A stretch of 64,000 nt of DNA from assembly GCA_910576125.1 (NCBI GenBank), contig CAJTHM010000013.1, positions 62,001 through 126,000 of the forward strand. The letters run 5' to 3'. The DNA is from Lachnospiraceae bacterium (GTDB lineage: Bacteria > Bacillota > Clostridia > Lachnospirales > Lachnospiraceae). Below the pieces are notes generated by a model. That model searched no databases and was not told where the DNA came from. It saw nothing but the letters and a program-made list of their open reading frames with translations. A program made the translations under genes and the position numbers. Shown piece by piece: positions 1-8,686 of this stretch; the first letter of the stretch is position 1; every line of letters starts with the position of its first letter.

Positions 1-339
1 CACGTTTACATTGGTGTAGTCCTTAATCTGATTCAGAATCTGCTCAGCGTACTCACCTACGTTGTTGCTGCCAGCGTTCACATCGATAACACTGAAGGTG
101 ATGGTCTGCCGCTCACCGGAAGGCTGCTCCTCCTGGGAGGACTCGGAAGACTCGCTGTCCTGCTGGCTCTCCTCACTTGACGCGGAGCTATCCTCCGCCG
201 TGGACTGGCTGCTCTCATTGCCGGCGCTGCTGCCGCTTCCCTCATTGCTTCCGCTGCCGTTCCCACAGGCCGCCAGACTTAAGGTCATGGCGGAGGCAAG
301 CGCAAGTGCAAATACCTTGTTCAAACTCTTTTTCTTCAT
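1..339 (-). CDS. Extracellular solute-binding lipoprotein of a carbohydrate ABC transporter (N-terminal part)
   Basis: Only the first 113 residues lie in the window; the gene continues beyond position 1. It starts with a lysine-rich n-region and hydrophobic core, then a lipobox ending in Cys25 (LSLAAC), so the protein should be a lipid-anchored surface binding protein. A Ser/Glu/Gly-rich linker follows (about residues 26-70), then the start of a folded domain. A strong AGGAGGAGAA precedes the ATG. It is the last gene of a cassette with two LplB/YtcP-type permeases, which predicts binding of an oligosaccharide and delivery to them. Substrate is unknown; the DUF1961/YesU-like neighbour hints at a pectin or rhamnogalacturonan fragment (inference). 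Confidence 0.85.
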   Translation of the reverse strand, partial: MKKKSLNKVFALALASAMTLSLAACGNGSGSNEGSGSSAGNESSQSTAEDSSASSEESQQDSESSESSQEEQPSGERQTITFSVIDVNAGSNNVGEYAEQILNQIKDYTNVNV

Positions 340-446
340 TTTCTCCTCCTTATTGAATGAAATGGTTGATTTATGATTGCGGCAGCGGCCTCCCGCCGTC
401 GGAACCAGCTATTAAATTGCCCAAAACTGTCCAATTGCCCGAACCT

Positions 447-508
447 GGAAGAATGCCCTTCGGGCATTCTTCCGGCTGAATAGGCGCGCCCTCTGCGCCT
501 ATTCAGCC
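447..508. repeat. Two back-to-back perfect palindromes between permease and binding-protein genes
   Basis: The first palindrome has 12-base arms (447-458 and 462-473) around a 3-base loop. The second has 14-base arms (474-487 and 495-508) around a 7-base loop and overlaps the stop codon of the permease gene. No T-run follows on the minus strand. The likely role is an intercistronic mRNA-stabilising or processing element that raises binding-protein levels over permease levels; partial termination is the alternative. Confidence 0.7.
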
Positions 509-1414
509 TTTGACAGCTCCCACCATCACGCCCTTGGTGAAGTATTTCTGCACGAAAGGATAGATGCACAGGACAGGAACCGTAGCGATAACGGTACATG
601 CCATCTTCACCGCCTTGTCAGGGGGCGCACCGTTCATATCATAGAAATCCATCATCGCGTCCGAAAAGGTAGAAGACAGCAGTATGATAGAACGCAGCTG
701 AATCTGAATCGGGAACTTCTCCGCCGTCTGCAGATAAATCATGGAATTGAAATAATCATTCCAGAATCCCACGCCATAGAACAGGGAGATGGAAGCGATC
801 ACCGGCTTGGACAGGGGCAGCGCCACTTTGGTAAAAATCTGCAGATCGTTGGCTCCGTCCATATAGGAAGCCTCGTCCAGTTCCACGGGCAGCCCAGTAA
901 AAAACTTTTTGATGATGACCATGTTGAACGGATTGATCAGGGCCGGCAGCACCAGCGCCCAGTAGGTATCATACAGCCCGTAGGCGTTGATCACCATGTA
1001 GGAGGGAATCATGCCGCCGGAAAACAGCATGGTCACGATCACCAGATTCATAATCCAGTTTCTGCCCCTGAAATGCATCTTGGACAGGGGATATGCGAAG
1101 CTCAGGGAGAAGAGCATGCACATCACCGTCCCCATGATGGTCAGGATGATGGAATTCTTCAGCCCCCGCAATATATTCGCCGTCCGGATGGCATACTGGT
1201 AAGCGTTCAGGGAGACTTGTGTGGGAATGATGAAAAACGCTTTCTCCGTCAGCTCCTTCTCCGTTGCGAAGGAACCGGCTACCACATACAGGAAGGGCAG
1301 GACGGTACTCAGTGCAATCAGTCCCAATGCCACATAGATAATCACATCCACAATCCGGTCGCCGGTGCTCTTCCTCACCTTGGCGCCTTCCTTTACTACA
1401 TGCTCTTTCGCCAT
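503..1414 (-). CDS. Carbohydrate ABC transporter permease (YtcP/LplC type)
   Basis: A 303-residue inner-membrane permease with about six hydrophobic segments. The MalG-type EAA loop, which contacts the ATPase, is visible at about residues 180-204 (DEASYMDGAND followed by ALPLSKP). It would form a heterodimer with the permease just upstream, 17 bases away on the same strand. Length and sequence are typical of the YtcP family, which imports oligosaccharides together with a lipoprotein. The start has a strong GGGAGGAGG site. No ATPase gene lies in the cassette, as is usual for this family, where a shared MsmX-type ATPase energises several importers. Confidence 0.93.
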   Translation of the reverse strand: MAKEHVVKEGAKVRKSTGDRIVDVIIYVALGLIALSTVLPFLYVVAGSFATEKELTEKAFFIIPTQVSLNAYQYAIRTANILRGLKNSIILTIMGTVMCMLFSLSFAYPLSKMHFRGRNWIMNLVIVTMLFSGGMIPSYMVINAYGLYDTYWALVLPALINPFNMVIIKKFFTGLPVELDEASYMDGANDLQIFTKVALPLSKPVIASISLFYGVGFWNDYFNSMIYLQTAEKFPIQIQLRSIILLSSTFSDAMMDFYDMNGAPPDKAVKMACTVIATVPVLCIYPFVQKYFTKGVMVGAVKG

Positions 1415-1431
1415 TGTGTGCCTCCTCCCTT

Positions 1432-2403
1432 CTAATAAATGCCGCTCTCACCGCAGGCCTTGGCCACACGGTCCGAGATTACCACCAGTATCATACCCAC
1501 TACGGATTTGAACATGCCTGCCGCCGCGGAGAAAGAATACTGCCCCTGACGGATACCTCTCATATAGATGTAGGTGTCGAACACTTCAGCCCTGGCCACG
1601 TTCAGGTCATTCCTCATCAGGAAGATCTGCTCATAGCCTGTATTCAGAATACCGCCTACCCGGAGGATGAACATCATCACGATGGTACCCCGGATGGCAG
1701 GCAGAGTAATATGCCACATCAGCCTCCAGCGCCCTGCGCCGTCCACCCTGGCCGCCTCGTACAGCTCCTGATCCACACCGGCCAGAGCCGCCAGGAATAC
1801 GATGGTACCGTAACCGGTCTCTCTCCAGATATCCTGCCCTACAATCAGCCCCCAGAAAGTGGAACTCTTGGAGAGCACATCCCAGGAGCTGCCTGTAATG
1901 CCCTTAATGATGATATTGACGATACCGTCGGACACATTGAAGAGCTGATACGTCAGGCTGGCCACGATGACCCACGATACGAAGTGGGGTATGTAGACAA
2001 GCGTCTGCACCACTCTCTTATATCCGCTGTGCCGCACCTCATTCAGAAATAAGGAGAGAATGATGGGGGCCGGGAAGTACAGAACCAGCAGCAGCAGGCT
2101 GATTCCCAGGGTATTCACCAGCAGCTTGGAGAAATCATTGCCTGTGAAAAACTTCGTAAACTGGTCAAATCCGCACCATGGGCTTTCCCACATGCCCAGG
2201 AAGGGGCTGTACTCTTTAAAAGCAATCACCAGACCTCCCATGGGGACATACCGGAACAGGATGAAATACAATGCCCCCGGCAGCAGAAGGAAATACAGCC
2301 ACTTGTGCTGAACCATGTACTGGGGCGTGCTCATCTTCTGCACCCGCATGGTACGTCCATCCTGAAGCGTGATGTACCCTTTCTTCATTTTTGTTTTTGC
2401 CAT
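1432..2403 (-). CDS. Carbohydrate ABC transporter permease (LplB type)
   Basis: A 323-residue membrane protein with a basic N-terminal tail, about six transmembrane segments and the EAA loop at about residues 211-237 (DQELYEAARVDGAG, then HITLPAI). This is the LplB-like partner of the YtcP-like permease that follows. The start is preceded by GAAAGGTGG. It is the first gene of the transport cassette; a hairpin separates it from the upstream AraC-type regulator and a promoter-like sequence lies in the same gap, so it can be transcribed on its own. The substrate is not evident from sequence. Confidence 0.93.
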   Translation of the reverse strand: MAKTKMKKGYITLQDGRTMRVQKMSTPQYMVQHKWLYFLLLPGALYFILFRYVPMGGLVIAFKEYSPFLGMWESPWCGFDQFTKFFTGNDFSKLLVNTLGISLLLLVLYFPAPIILSLFLNEVRHSGYKRVVQTLVYIPHFVSWVIVASLTYQLFNVSDGIVNIIIKGITGSSWDVLSKSSTFWGLIVGQDIWRETGYGTIVFLAALAGVDQELYEAARVDGAGRWRLMWHITLPAIRGTIVMMFILRVGGILNTGYEQIFLMRNDLNVARAEVFDTYIYMRGIRQGQYSFSAAAGMFKSVVGMILVVISDRVAKACGESGIY

Positions 2404-2486
2404 ACCAATCCACCTTTCTTCTATAACTTATTTTGCTCTTCGGCATTTTGTCGGCTTTTTGCCTTTTTCCCCTGCCTTATAATGTG

Positions 2487-2516
2487 ATTTTATCCCTATG
2501 AAATCGATTATGTCTA
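2487..2516 (-). promoter_or_regulatory. Putative sigma-A promoter of the transport cassette
   Basis: On the minus strand a TAGACA -35 (2511-2516) and a TAAAAT -10 (2487-2492) are 18 bases apart, upstream of the LplB-type permease. The membrane AraC regulator encoded upstream is the obvious candidate to act here. Confidence 0.45.
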
Positions 2517-2576
2517 TAATCACTTTCTTTTTCTCGTATTTTTTGTGCATTTTGTCTCCACATAGTCTCAATAACA

Positions 2577-2632
2577 AAAATAATCATTTTCTTACCGGGA
2601 CTTTTTCCGTCCGGAAAGAAAATGATTATTTT
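2577..2632 (-). terminator. Long AT-rich hairpin after the AraC gene
   Basis: Perfect 17-base arms (2577-2593 and 2616-2632), then an A/A mismatch, then a further 4-base CCGG stem around a 12-base loop. On the minus strand it is followed by TTTTTGTTATT and lies 30 bases after the regulator's stop codon, so it reads as an intrinsic terminator. The length and symmetry also leave room for a protein-binding role. Confidence 0.65.
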
Positions 2633-2662
2633 CTCGAAAAGGCTGATAAAACCAGCATAAAA

Positions 2663-4984
2663 TCAATATAATTTCCTGAACTTCCCGGGCGTCACCCCGG
2701 TGCTCTTGCTGAAAAAGCGGATAAAGTTCTGGGCGTTGGTGTAGTTCAGCCGGACAGCGATTTCCGCCACCGTCAAGTCCGTCTGCAGCAGCAGGCGAAT
2801 GGCCTCCTCCAGCTTATACTCCTCCACATAATCCATGAAGGATTTCCCTTTCTCCATCTTCAGCACTTTCCAGACATAAGTGGGGTGCACCCCCAGGGCA
2901 CCGGCGCACTCCGACAGCGTGATGTTGCCCTTGCTCTCCCTGATCTGCATCTCGATCTCCTGCAGCATGGAATAGGAATTGTCCGCCAGAAGCTCGCTCC
3001 TGGCCGCAAGAATCGGATCTATCAGCATGGCCTTCAGCTTGCGACGCACCCGGCCGGGCTCTATGATCTCTATGATCTCATCATAGACGCGCTTCAGCCC
3101 GTTGGGATAGAGCTTGTCTATGTCAATCTTCGTATCGATACCCGCCAGCAGGACGGCATTCACCATCCGCAGTATGTACACCATGGCCTTATCATTGGAA
3201 GCCTCTCCCCGCAGCTCCTGGCAGAATTCGTCGATGAGCTTGTAGCACTGATCCTTGTCCATGGCCTTGATGGAGTTGTGCATTTCCTTCTCACAGGCCT
3301 GGCTATACACATTGCCGCACACGGTGGTGCTTGACAGGAAGAACCGGCAGTCCCTTCTCTCCGCCTCCCTGCTCTCCTCCGTCCCCTCGCCGGCCTTATA
3401 TTCCCCGGACATCTCCCGGGTCAGGGCGTTGATGCTCTCCCTGTAGGCGGCCCTGATATGGCGGGGGCTGGTATGCGTCGCGCTGACTCCCATCAGAATC
3501 TGGTACCCATAGCGCTCTTCCGAAAAGGCCCGCATCCCATCGTAGAAATCCGTAATCCGCTCCAGCAGCACGTCCTCATCGTCCTCGCCGAACAGGCCGA
3601 AAATCGCACAGGCATTGTATACCACCGGCATCCATGTCAGCTCCTTGAGGGCATCCGGCAGCTCCTCCACCAGCTTCAGGCAGATAGCGTCCTCGTTCAC
3701 ATTGCTCTGCTCCCCGTTCTCCTCCCGCAGGTTCAGCACCACCACCGTCACCGCGAAGCATCTGCACTTTCTCAGGTGCAGACTGTCGAAATACTCGTTC
3801 CACTCGTCCTCGGAGCGCACCTCCCCCCGCATCAGCCGCAGCTCGAACAGCTCCAGCAGCCTCTCCTTCTGCTGATACATCACCGCCTCCAGCGCCTGCC
3901 GGTCATTCTTCATATCCGCGAACCTGCTGGCCAGAAACTCCAGTTCGTTTCCGGCAATCTGCTGCTCCCTGGCCACGCCCTGCACCAGCCTGCCCACAGG
4001 TCTGTATATCGTATAAGCTGTCACGAAAAAGCATGTGGCGACGATGACCAGAATCGCAAGCACCAGAATCCCCGACAGCCGCATCCCGATGAACTGCCCC
4101 CGGTCCATGTCATAGCAGATGTAATATTCCCAGCCCAGGACATCCGACCGTCTGGAGGATACCATGTAATCTACCCCCCCGGACCTGACCCTGCGGCTCC
4201 TCCCCTCCACGTTCCCATTCTCCTGCATCCGCCTGCAGTCCTCCACCAGACTGTCCTCCGTGGCGTAAACTATCCCCCCGGACGCGTCCAGCACCACCAG
4301 CTCCTCGCAGTCGCCCAGCGCCCGGCCAATCCACCGCTTCCAGGTATTCATGTCGATATTGGCGATGAAGACGCTGCCCGGGTCGGAAATCAGGCTGGAG
4401 AAGGTCATCACGAGGCTGAGGCCCTTCCCCTCTCCCATGACATTGTATTCATAGTTCTTGACCCTTTCGATGGACGTGGCCTCATTGTACAGCCAGTAAT
4501 TCTTGTCCAGGGCCCCTTTGCTGCGCTCCGCCAGCTCATACAGGGCCTCGCTGTTGCGCACCTGGCTCAAGGGGAACATGCCCGTACTGCCCAGCACCCA
4601 CCCCGTCCGGAAGTTCACAAGGAAGCAGCTGCCGATGTAGTCCATGAATATCTTTTTTCCTGTCATAATCTCCAGCACTGCCTTGCTCTCGTTGTAGTCC
4701 GAATAATGCATCTCGTTTTCCAGGGCCCAGCTGAAATCGTCGGAATCCGTGAAAGAGATGTAGTACTGCTTTAAATTGTCCAGTCGCTCGTCCACCTGGC
4801 CCACCATCTGCTCCGCGGAATTGACGGCCTCTCGCCCGCCCGCCTCCTCCCGCTGTCCCCGGTAATCCAGATAGACATACAAAGCGAAGGCCACCAGCAT
4901 GATGCCCATCAGGCCCAGTATACACAGATATATGATATATTTATATGGAAGCTTTCCAATCCGATCCTTTATCATCGCCCACAA
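2663..4984 (-). CDS. Membrane-anchored AraC-family transcriptional regulator
   Basis: A 773-residue one-component regulator. There is a transmembrane segment at about residues 14-34, an extracellular sensor region to about 305, a second transmembrane segment at about 307-330, a cytoplasmic linker, and a C-terminal AraC double helix-turn-helix over about the last 100 residues (ending YTNAQNFIRFFSKSTGVTPGKFRKLY-like). This architecture is typical of regulators of LplB/YtcP oligosaccharide importers in Paenibacillus and Lachnospiraceae: the outer domain senses the sugar and the inner domain activates transport genes. A TTG start at 4984 has AGGAG eight bases upstream; an ATG three codons later is the alternative. 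It follows the DUF1961 gene by 83 bases. Confidence 0.88.
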   Translation of the reverse strand: MWAMIKDRIGKLPYKYIIYLCILGLMGIMLVAFALYVYLDYRGQREEAGGREAVNSAEQMVGQVDERLDNLKQYYISFTDSDDFSWALENEMHYSDYNESKAVLEIMTGKKIFMDYIGSCFLVNFRTGWVLGSTGMFPLSQVRNSEALYELAERSKGALDKNYWLYNEATSIERVKNYEYNVMGEGKGLSLVMTFSSLISDPGSVFIANIDMNTWKRWIGRALGDCEELVVLDASGGIVYATEDSLVEDCRRMQENGNVEGRSRRVRSGGVDYMVSSRRSDVLGWEYYICYDMDRGQFIGMRLSGILVLAILVIVATCFFVTAYTIYRPVGRLVQGVAREQQIAGNELEFLASRFADMKNDRQALEAVMYQQKERLLELFELRLMRGEVRSEDEWNEYFDSLHLRKCRCFAVTVVVLNLREENGEQSNVNEDAICLKLVEELPDALKELTWMPVVYNACAIFGLFGEDDEDVLLERITDFYDGMRAFSEERYGYQILMGVSATHTSPRHIRAAYRESINALTREMSGEYKAGEGTEESREAERRDCRFFLSSTTVCGNVYSQACEKEMHNSIKAMDKDQCYKLIDEFCQELRGEASNDKAMVYILRMVNAVLLAGIDTKIDIDKLYPNGLKRVYDEIIEIIEPGRVRRKLKAMLIDPILAARSELLADNSYSMLQEIEMQIRESKGNITLSECAGALGVHPTYVWKVLKMEKGKSFMDYVEEYKLEEAIRLLLQTDLTVAEIAVRLNYTNAQNFIRFFSKSTGVTPGKFRKLY

Positions 4985-5067
4985 AACGCTATCTCCTGTT
5001 CCACAACCATGCCCTCCCGGAGCTTCCCTCCCTCCGGCGGCCCGATTCCTCCTGTTACTCCCAGGGC

Positions 5068-5745
5068 CTATATCCCGTACACCCTCAGGTTCGCGTACTC
5101 CGCCACGCAGGGCGCGAGCTGGCGGAATCCCAGCTTCCCTCCCGCCAGCGTCGGCCCATAGGTCTCCCCATCGTCCACGAAGCAGAACACCTCCAGACCG
5201 TTTATGCAGAACCGCACATCCCCTTTCTTTACCACGCTCATGCGGTACATTCCCCTGACATCCGCCACATCAGGGATGGGGTCGCCTCCCTGGGCTACCA
5301 GGTGGAATCCATAGCTCTTGCGCAGGTTGCAGGTATGGAAGGCCCTCTCGTCCGGCTCCTTCCTCCTGAAATAGGACACATGGAACGCATTGATGTCCCC
5401 ATGATGGTACTGGGGATATTCCCCTGTCCTGGGCGCCAGCCGCCCGTCAAAGAGATCCTCCCCCGCCCTTCCCCTGGCGGCGAAGAACAGCATGCACAGC
5501 CCCGGCTCCCGAAGCGGCGCGAAGTCCCACTCAATCATCACATCGGAGGGAAAGTCATCCGGACACCAGAGGACATAGTTGGCCTTCTGCCCTTCCCTGT
5601 CGCTGCGGGCGTTCTCCAGCCGCATTCTGCCCTCCGGAAACGTGATGAGCGCATCCCCCTCCAGCACAAAATTTTTGATATCCGCCTTGCAGGCTAACGG
5701 ATTCTCATACAAAAGCTTCTTATTCTCAGGATAAATTCCTTCCAT
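5068..5745 (-). CDS. DUF1961 (YesU-like) family protein
   Basis: A 225-residue protein with the concanavalin-like beta-sandwich sequence pattern of the DUF1961 family (WDFAPL, HHGDINAFHVSYFRR, LRKSYGFHLVAQG). Bacillus YesU in the rhamnogalacturonan cluster belongs to this family. No signal peptide is visible, so it should be cytoplasmic. The start has GGGAAGGGG upstream. It is the first gene of the sugar-uptake locus, so it probably handles or binds the imported oligosaccharide; a lyase or hydrolase activity is possible but not shown. Confidence 0.8.
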   Translation of the reverse strand: MEGIYPENKKLLYENPLACKADIKNFVLEGDALITFPEGRMRLENARSDREGQKANYVLWCPDDFPSDVMIEWDFAPLREPGLCMLFFAARGRAGEDLFDGRLAPRTGEYPQYHHGDINAFHVSYFRRKEPDERAFHTCNLRKSYGFHLVAQGGDPIPDVADVRGMYRMSVVKKGDVRFCINGLEVFCFVDDGETYGPTLAGGKLGFRQLAPCVAEYANLRVYGI

Positions 5746-5773
5746 AAGCCTATCCCCTTCCCGGTGCGTCTTA

Positions 5774-5950
5774 TTACGTTACCATATCTTTTTCGAATTG
5801 TGAAGCTTCAGCGCTGAAGGGCCGCTTCTCCATCTCCTCCTCGGACAGGAATAGATTGTACAGCTTCATCTCAAATAGCCGATTCGCCACGACTACCGCA
5901 TTGTCTCGCTCCGCCACAAAGCCGAACATGACACCAATGTCAACCAGAAA
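5774..5950 (-). pseudogene. C-terminal remnant of an AAA-like ATPase
   Basis: An open stretch of about 58 codons with no usable start reads as the tail of a predicted AAA-like ATPase family common in Lachnospiraceae (VMFGFVAERDN, then VVANRLFEMKLYNLFLSEEE), ending in TAA. A stop lies directly before it in frame. No upstream part of the gene is nearby, so this is a decayed fragment left after a deletion. Family assignment is from the residual motif only. Confidence 0.55.
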
Positions 5951-6061
5951 TCATCCCAAGACTGCTGCCATTCGGCATCCTTTCTGTCTCCAGTATATCT
6001 AAAAACGGCCTAAACCTCAATACAAAAGGCGAAAATTCTCCTGCTTCACGGGCAGCCTCCC

Positions 6062-6847
6062 TCACCGGATATCCTTCCTGCAATACTTCCCATAAGCCGC
6101 CCCGATGCCGATTGCCCCAAGCGCCAGCCCGATAGCCACCAGCGTCTCGTCCAGGCAGCCCTTCTCGATGATGTCCGCGCCCTCCGCATAACCGAAAGGC
6201 GTGACATATTTCAGGAACTCCGCCGCCTGGGCGATATTGGCCACCAGGTTCAGGAAATACATCCCCGCGGCTATCCCCAGTCCTATCCCCGCGCTGCCCC
6301 GCCTCACAAAGGCAGATATCCCGAAGCAGATGCCCGCCAGCTCCGCCTGCAGGAGGAAATAGGCCAGGTGCAGGAGGTTCAGCTCCTTCCAGGGAACGGA
6401 CTCCCCGATGGCCGCGATGGAGCCCAGGGATATCCCGTAGATGACCAGGTTCATGGCGATGATTTGGGCATACACCGAGACAAGCTTCTCGGTGACAATC
6501 CGCGCCCTGCTGACCGGATGGGTCAACAGAAATTCCGCCGTCCGGTCCTTCTCCTCCTTGCTGAGGATGCCGGCCCCGCACAGGGCCGCGAAGAAAGCCC
6601 CTCCCAGCCCCAGCACGTTCCCGCACTCGATGGTATAGAAGCCCAGGAGCGTCCCGAAGTTCAGCCTGTCCATGCCGAAAGCGTCGCTGAACGACCCCAT
6701 GGAGGAGAACACATCGCCCACGTCCTCCATCTGCCCCTTCATCTCCGGGTACAGGAATACGCACACCGCCAGGAGGAACCCGACGGATGCCGTCCAGATG
6801 AGGAAAGAAATCCTCCCCTGTCTTAATTCATGCTTTATCAGTGTCAT
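6062..6847 (-). CDS. ABC-2 type transporter permease
   Basis: A 261-residue protein with six hydrophobic segments and a short cytoplasmic N-terminus, typical of ABC-2 permeases. The cytoplasmic motif LTHPVSRARIVTEKL after transmembrane segment 2 is characteristic. It is the third gene of a TetR / ATPase / permease cassette read on the minus strand, 151 bases after the ATPase. The pair probably exports a drug, lipid or peptide; the substrate cannot be read from sequence. The start is preceded by AAAGGCGG. Confidence 0.88.
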   Translation of the reverse strand: MTLIKHELRQGRISFLIWTASVGFLLAVCVFLYPEMKGQMEDVGDVFSSMGSFSDAFGMDRLNFGTLLGFYTIECGNVLGLGGAFFAALCGAGILSKEEKDRTAEFLLTHPVSRARIVTEKLVSVYAQIIAMNLVIYGISLGSIAAIGESVPWKELNLLHLAYFLLQAELAGICFGISAFVRRGSAGIGLGIAAGMYFLNLVANIAQAAEFLKYVTPFGYAEGADIIEKGCLDETLVAIGLALGAIGIGAAYGKYCRKDIR

Positions 6848-6998
6848 ATGCTGCCGCCTTTCTTTTTATATTTTAAAACCGGTCTGTTGTCATTTTGTCA
6901 TGCAATACATCTATTCGTTTATATCTGTTCGTATATTTGTTCTACCCTTCCGATGCCATGCCCACACCAGCTGCCCGCTCCCCCCGGGCACCGGATGC

Positions 6999-7865
6999 TC
7001 AGCTTTCATAATAATGCATGAATATCTCCTCCAAATCCGGCTCCGACACGGACAAATCCGATACCCTGCCCGCCGCCAGCCTCTGCAGCAGCAGGTTCAT
7101 GTCCCCGCTGTAGAGGAAGTTCACCGCCCCCGGGGAATCCTCTCTGTCCCGGATGCCCTCAAGCCCCTCCAGCGACACCTCGCCCCGGACGCTGACCCGC
7201 CTGGCCGTGGTGCGGGAAAGGGCCTCCACGCTGTCACAGGCGATGACCCTGCCCTCCCGGATGATGGCCGCCCGGGTGCAGTTGTGCTGGATTTCGGACA
7301 GGATATGGCTAGACAGGAACACCGTGGCCCCTGCCCGGTTCCGCTCCCTGAGGATGTCGAAGAACTCCCTCTGCATCAGCGGATCCAGGCCGCTGGTGGG
7401 CTCGTCCAGGATCAGCAGCGCAGGCTCATGCTGCAGGGCGCAGACGATTCCCACCTTCTTCCGGTTGCCAAAGGAAAGCTCCTCCACCTTCCTGGAGGTG
7501 TCAAGCTGCAGCCGTTCGCAGAGCCTGGCCGCCTCCTCCCCGCAGTCCTTTCTCCGCAGATCCGCGGAGAGCTTCAGCACCTCCCGCACCCGCATGCCGG
7601 AGTAGAATACCGCCTCCGAGGGCAGATAGCCCACCCGGGCCAGAATCTCCTTGTTCTGCTTTACGATATCCAGTCCATAAATGTATGCTCTGCCAGATGT
7701 GGGGCCAATCAGTCCCAGCAAGGTCCGTATGGTGGTGGACTTCCCCGCGCCGTTTGGCCCGATGAAGCCGAAGAACTCCCCCTCCGCCACGGTCAGGTCT
7801 ATCTCCCGTATTCCCCGGGCCTTCCCGTAATATTTCGTCAGGTTCTCGATTTTGATTGCGTCCAT
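6999..7865 (-). CDS. ABC transporter ATP-binding protein
   Basis: A 288-residue nucleotide-binding subunit with Walker A GPNGAGKS (about residues 37-44), a Q-loop region, the signature-like LSFGNRKK, Walker B LLILDEPTSGLDP and the switch histidine SSH. The C-terminal 70 residues are the usual accessory domain of ABC-2 drug/lantibiotic exporters. The signature departs from LSGGQ (LSFGN), as seen in several members of this group. It powers the downstream permease and is likely controlled by the TetR-type repressor encoded 55 bases upstream. Confidence 0.92.
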   Translation of the reverse strand: MDAIKIENLTKYYGKARGIREIDLTVAEGEFFGFIGPNGAGKSTTIRTLLGLIGPTSGRAYIYGLDIVKQNKEILARVGYLPSEAVFYSGMRVREVLKLSADLRRKDCGEEAARLCERLQLDTSRKVEELSFGNRKKVGIVCALQHEPALLILDEPTSGLDPLMQREFFDILRERNRAGATVFLSSHILSEIQHNCTRAAIIREGRVIACDSVEALSRTTARRVSVRGEVSLEGLEGIRDREDSPGAVNFLYSGDMNLLLQRLAAGRVSDLSVSEPDLEEIFMHYYES

Positions 7866-7920
7866 ATGTCCCTATCCCTTTCTTCGCTTTGAAAGTCTTT
7901 CGCGGAGCCGCCCGCCCGCA

Positions 7921-8532
7921 TTACGATTTGCGCAGATACACGCTCTTCCAGAAAGCAATGAGCCTCCCGAAGTCCCGCTCCATCTGCTCCATGTCCACGT
8001 CCCCCCGCTGCACCATCTCCCAGAGATACCCCTCCGAGGCCCAGTACATCTCACGGTACATCATTGGAATGTCCAGCCCCGGAATGAACTGCTCCGGGTC
8101 AAAGTTCAGCCTGGCCTTATCGGCCTTCAGATTGAAATACCGATGGTAGCTCTCCTGGACGGCGGCGTTGACCTCCGGGTCCTTTTCATAGAAAGCCCTG
8201 ATGGTGAAGCTGGCCATGTCAGGGCAGAGGCGGACGATTTCCATCTTGGCCCGCATCCCCTGCTCCATGCTCTCGAACAGGCCCGCCTGGCTGTAGCATC
8301 CATATCTGGTGAGGAGCTCGATGGTAATCTCGGCGCATTTGTCCCAGAGGAACAGATACAGCTCCTTTTTATTATGGAAGTAATGGAACAGCAGCGACTT
8401 GCTGATGCCGGCGTCCCGGGCGATCTCGCTCATGGGGCTGTTCTTATAGGTATTGCGGGAAAATACCCTGTATCCGGCATTGATGATGGCCTGCTGCCTC
8501 TCTTCCGGCAGGGAAAAGAACCTCTCGTTCAT
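7921..8532 (-). CDS. TetR/AcrR family transcriptional regulator
   Basis: A 203-residue regulator with an N-terminal TetR helix-turn-helix (about residues 10-56: RQQAIINAGYRVFSRNTYKN, MSEIARDAGISKSLLFHYF) and a divergent all-helical ligand-binding domain. It heads the cassette with the ABC ATPase and permease, so it most likely represses that exporter and is released by a small ligand. The ligand cannot be predicted. Confidence 0.92.
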   Translation of the reverse strand: MNERFFSLPEERQQAIINAGYRVFSRNTYKNSPMSEIARDAGISKSLLFHYFHNKKELYLFLWDKCAEITIELLTRYGCYSQAGLFESMEQGMRAKMEIVRLCPDMASFTIRAFYEKDPEVNAAVQESYHRYFNLKADKARLNFDPEQFIPGLDIPMMYREMYWASEGYLWEMVQRGDVDMEQMERDFGRLIAFWKSVYLRKS

Positions 8533-8645
8533 CCTGTCACCTCCGTTGACCGCCTGGTTAATTACAGCATAAACCTATTGACCGATTTTGAGAAGACCCC
8601 ATTGTCAAAACATTTTTCTTATTTGACTATTCTGACCGAATCAAA

Positions 8646-8673
8646 GGGCTGTCGGAACATAATCCGACAGCCC
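8646..8673 (-). terminator. Intrinsic terminator after the beta-glucuronidase gene
   Basis: A perfect 11-base stem (8646-8656 and 8663-8673) with a 6-base loop lies 13 bases after the stop codon on the minus strand. The following minus-strand sequence is only briefly T-rich (TTTGATT); the plus-strand side is CTTTCT. It may work in both directions. Confidence 0.65.
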
Positions 8674-8686
8674 CTTTCTCCCCGCC

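Noticed and set aside
3458..4774. 438-codon plus-strand frame opposite the AraC regulator
   Set aside because: It is a shadow on the opposite strand; proline/leucine/histidine-rich composition without domain motifs, and the minus-strand protein has clear domains.
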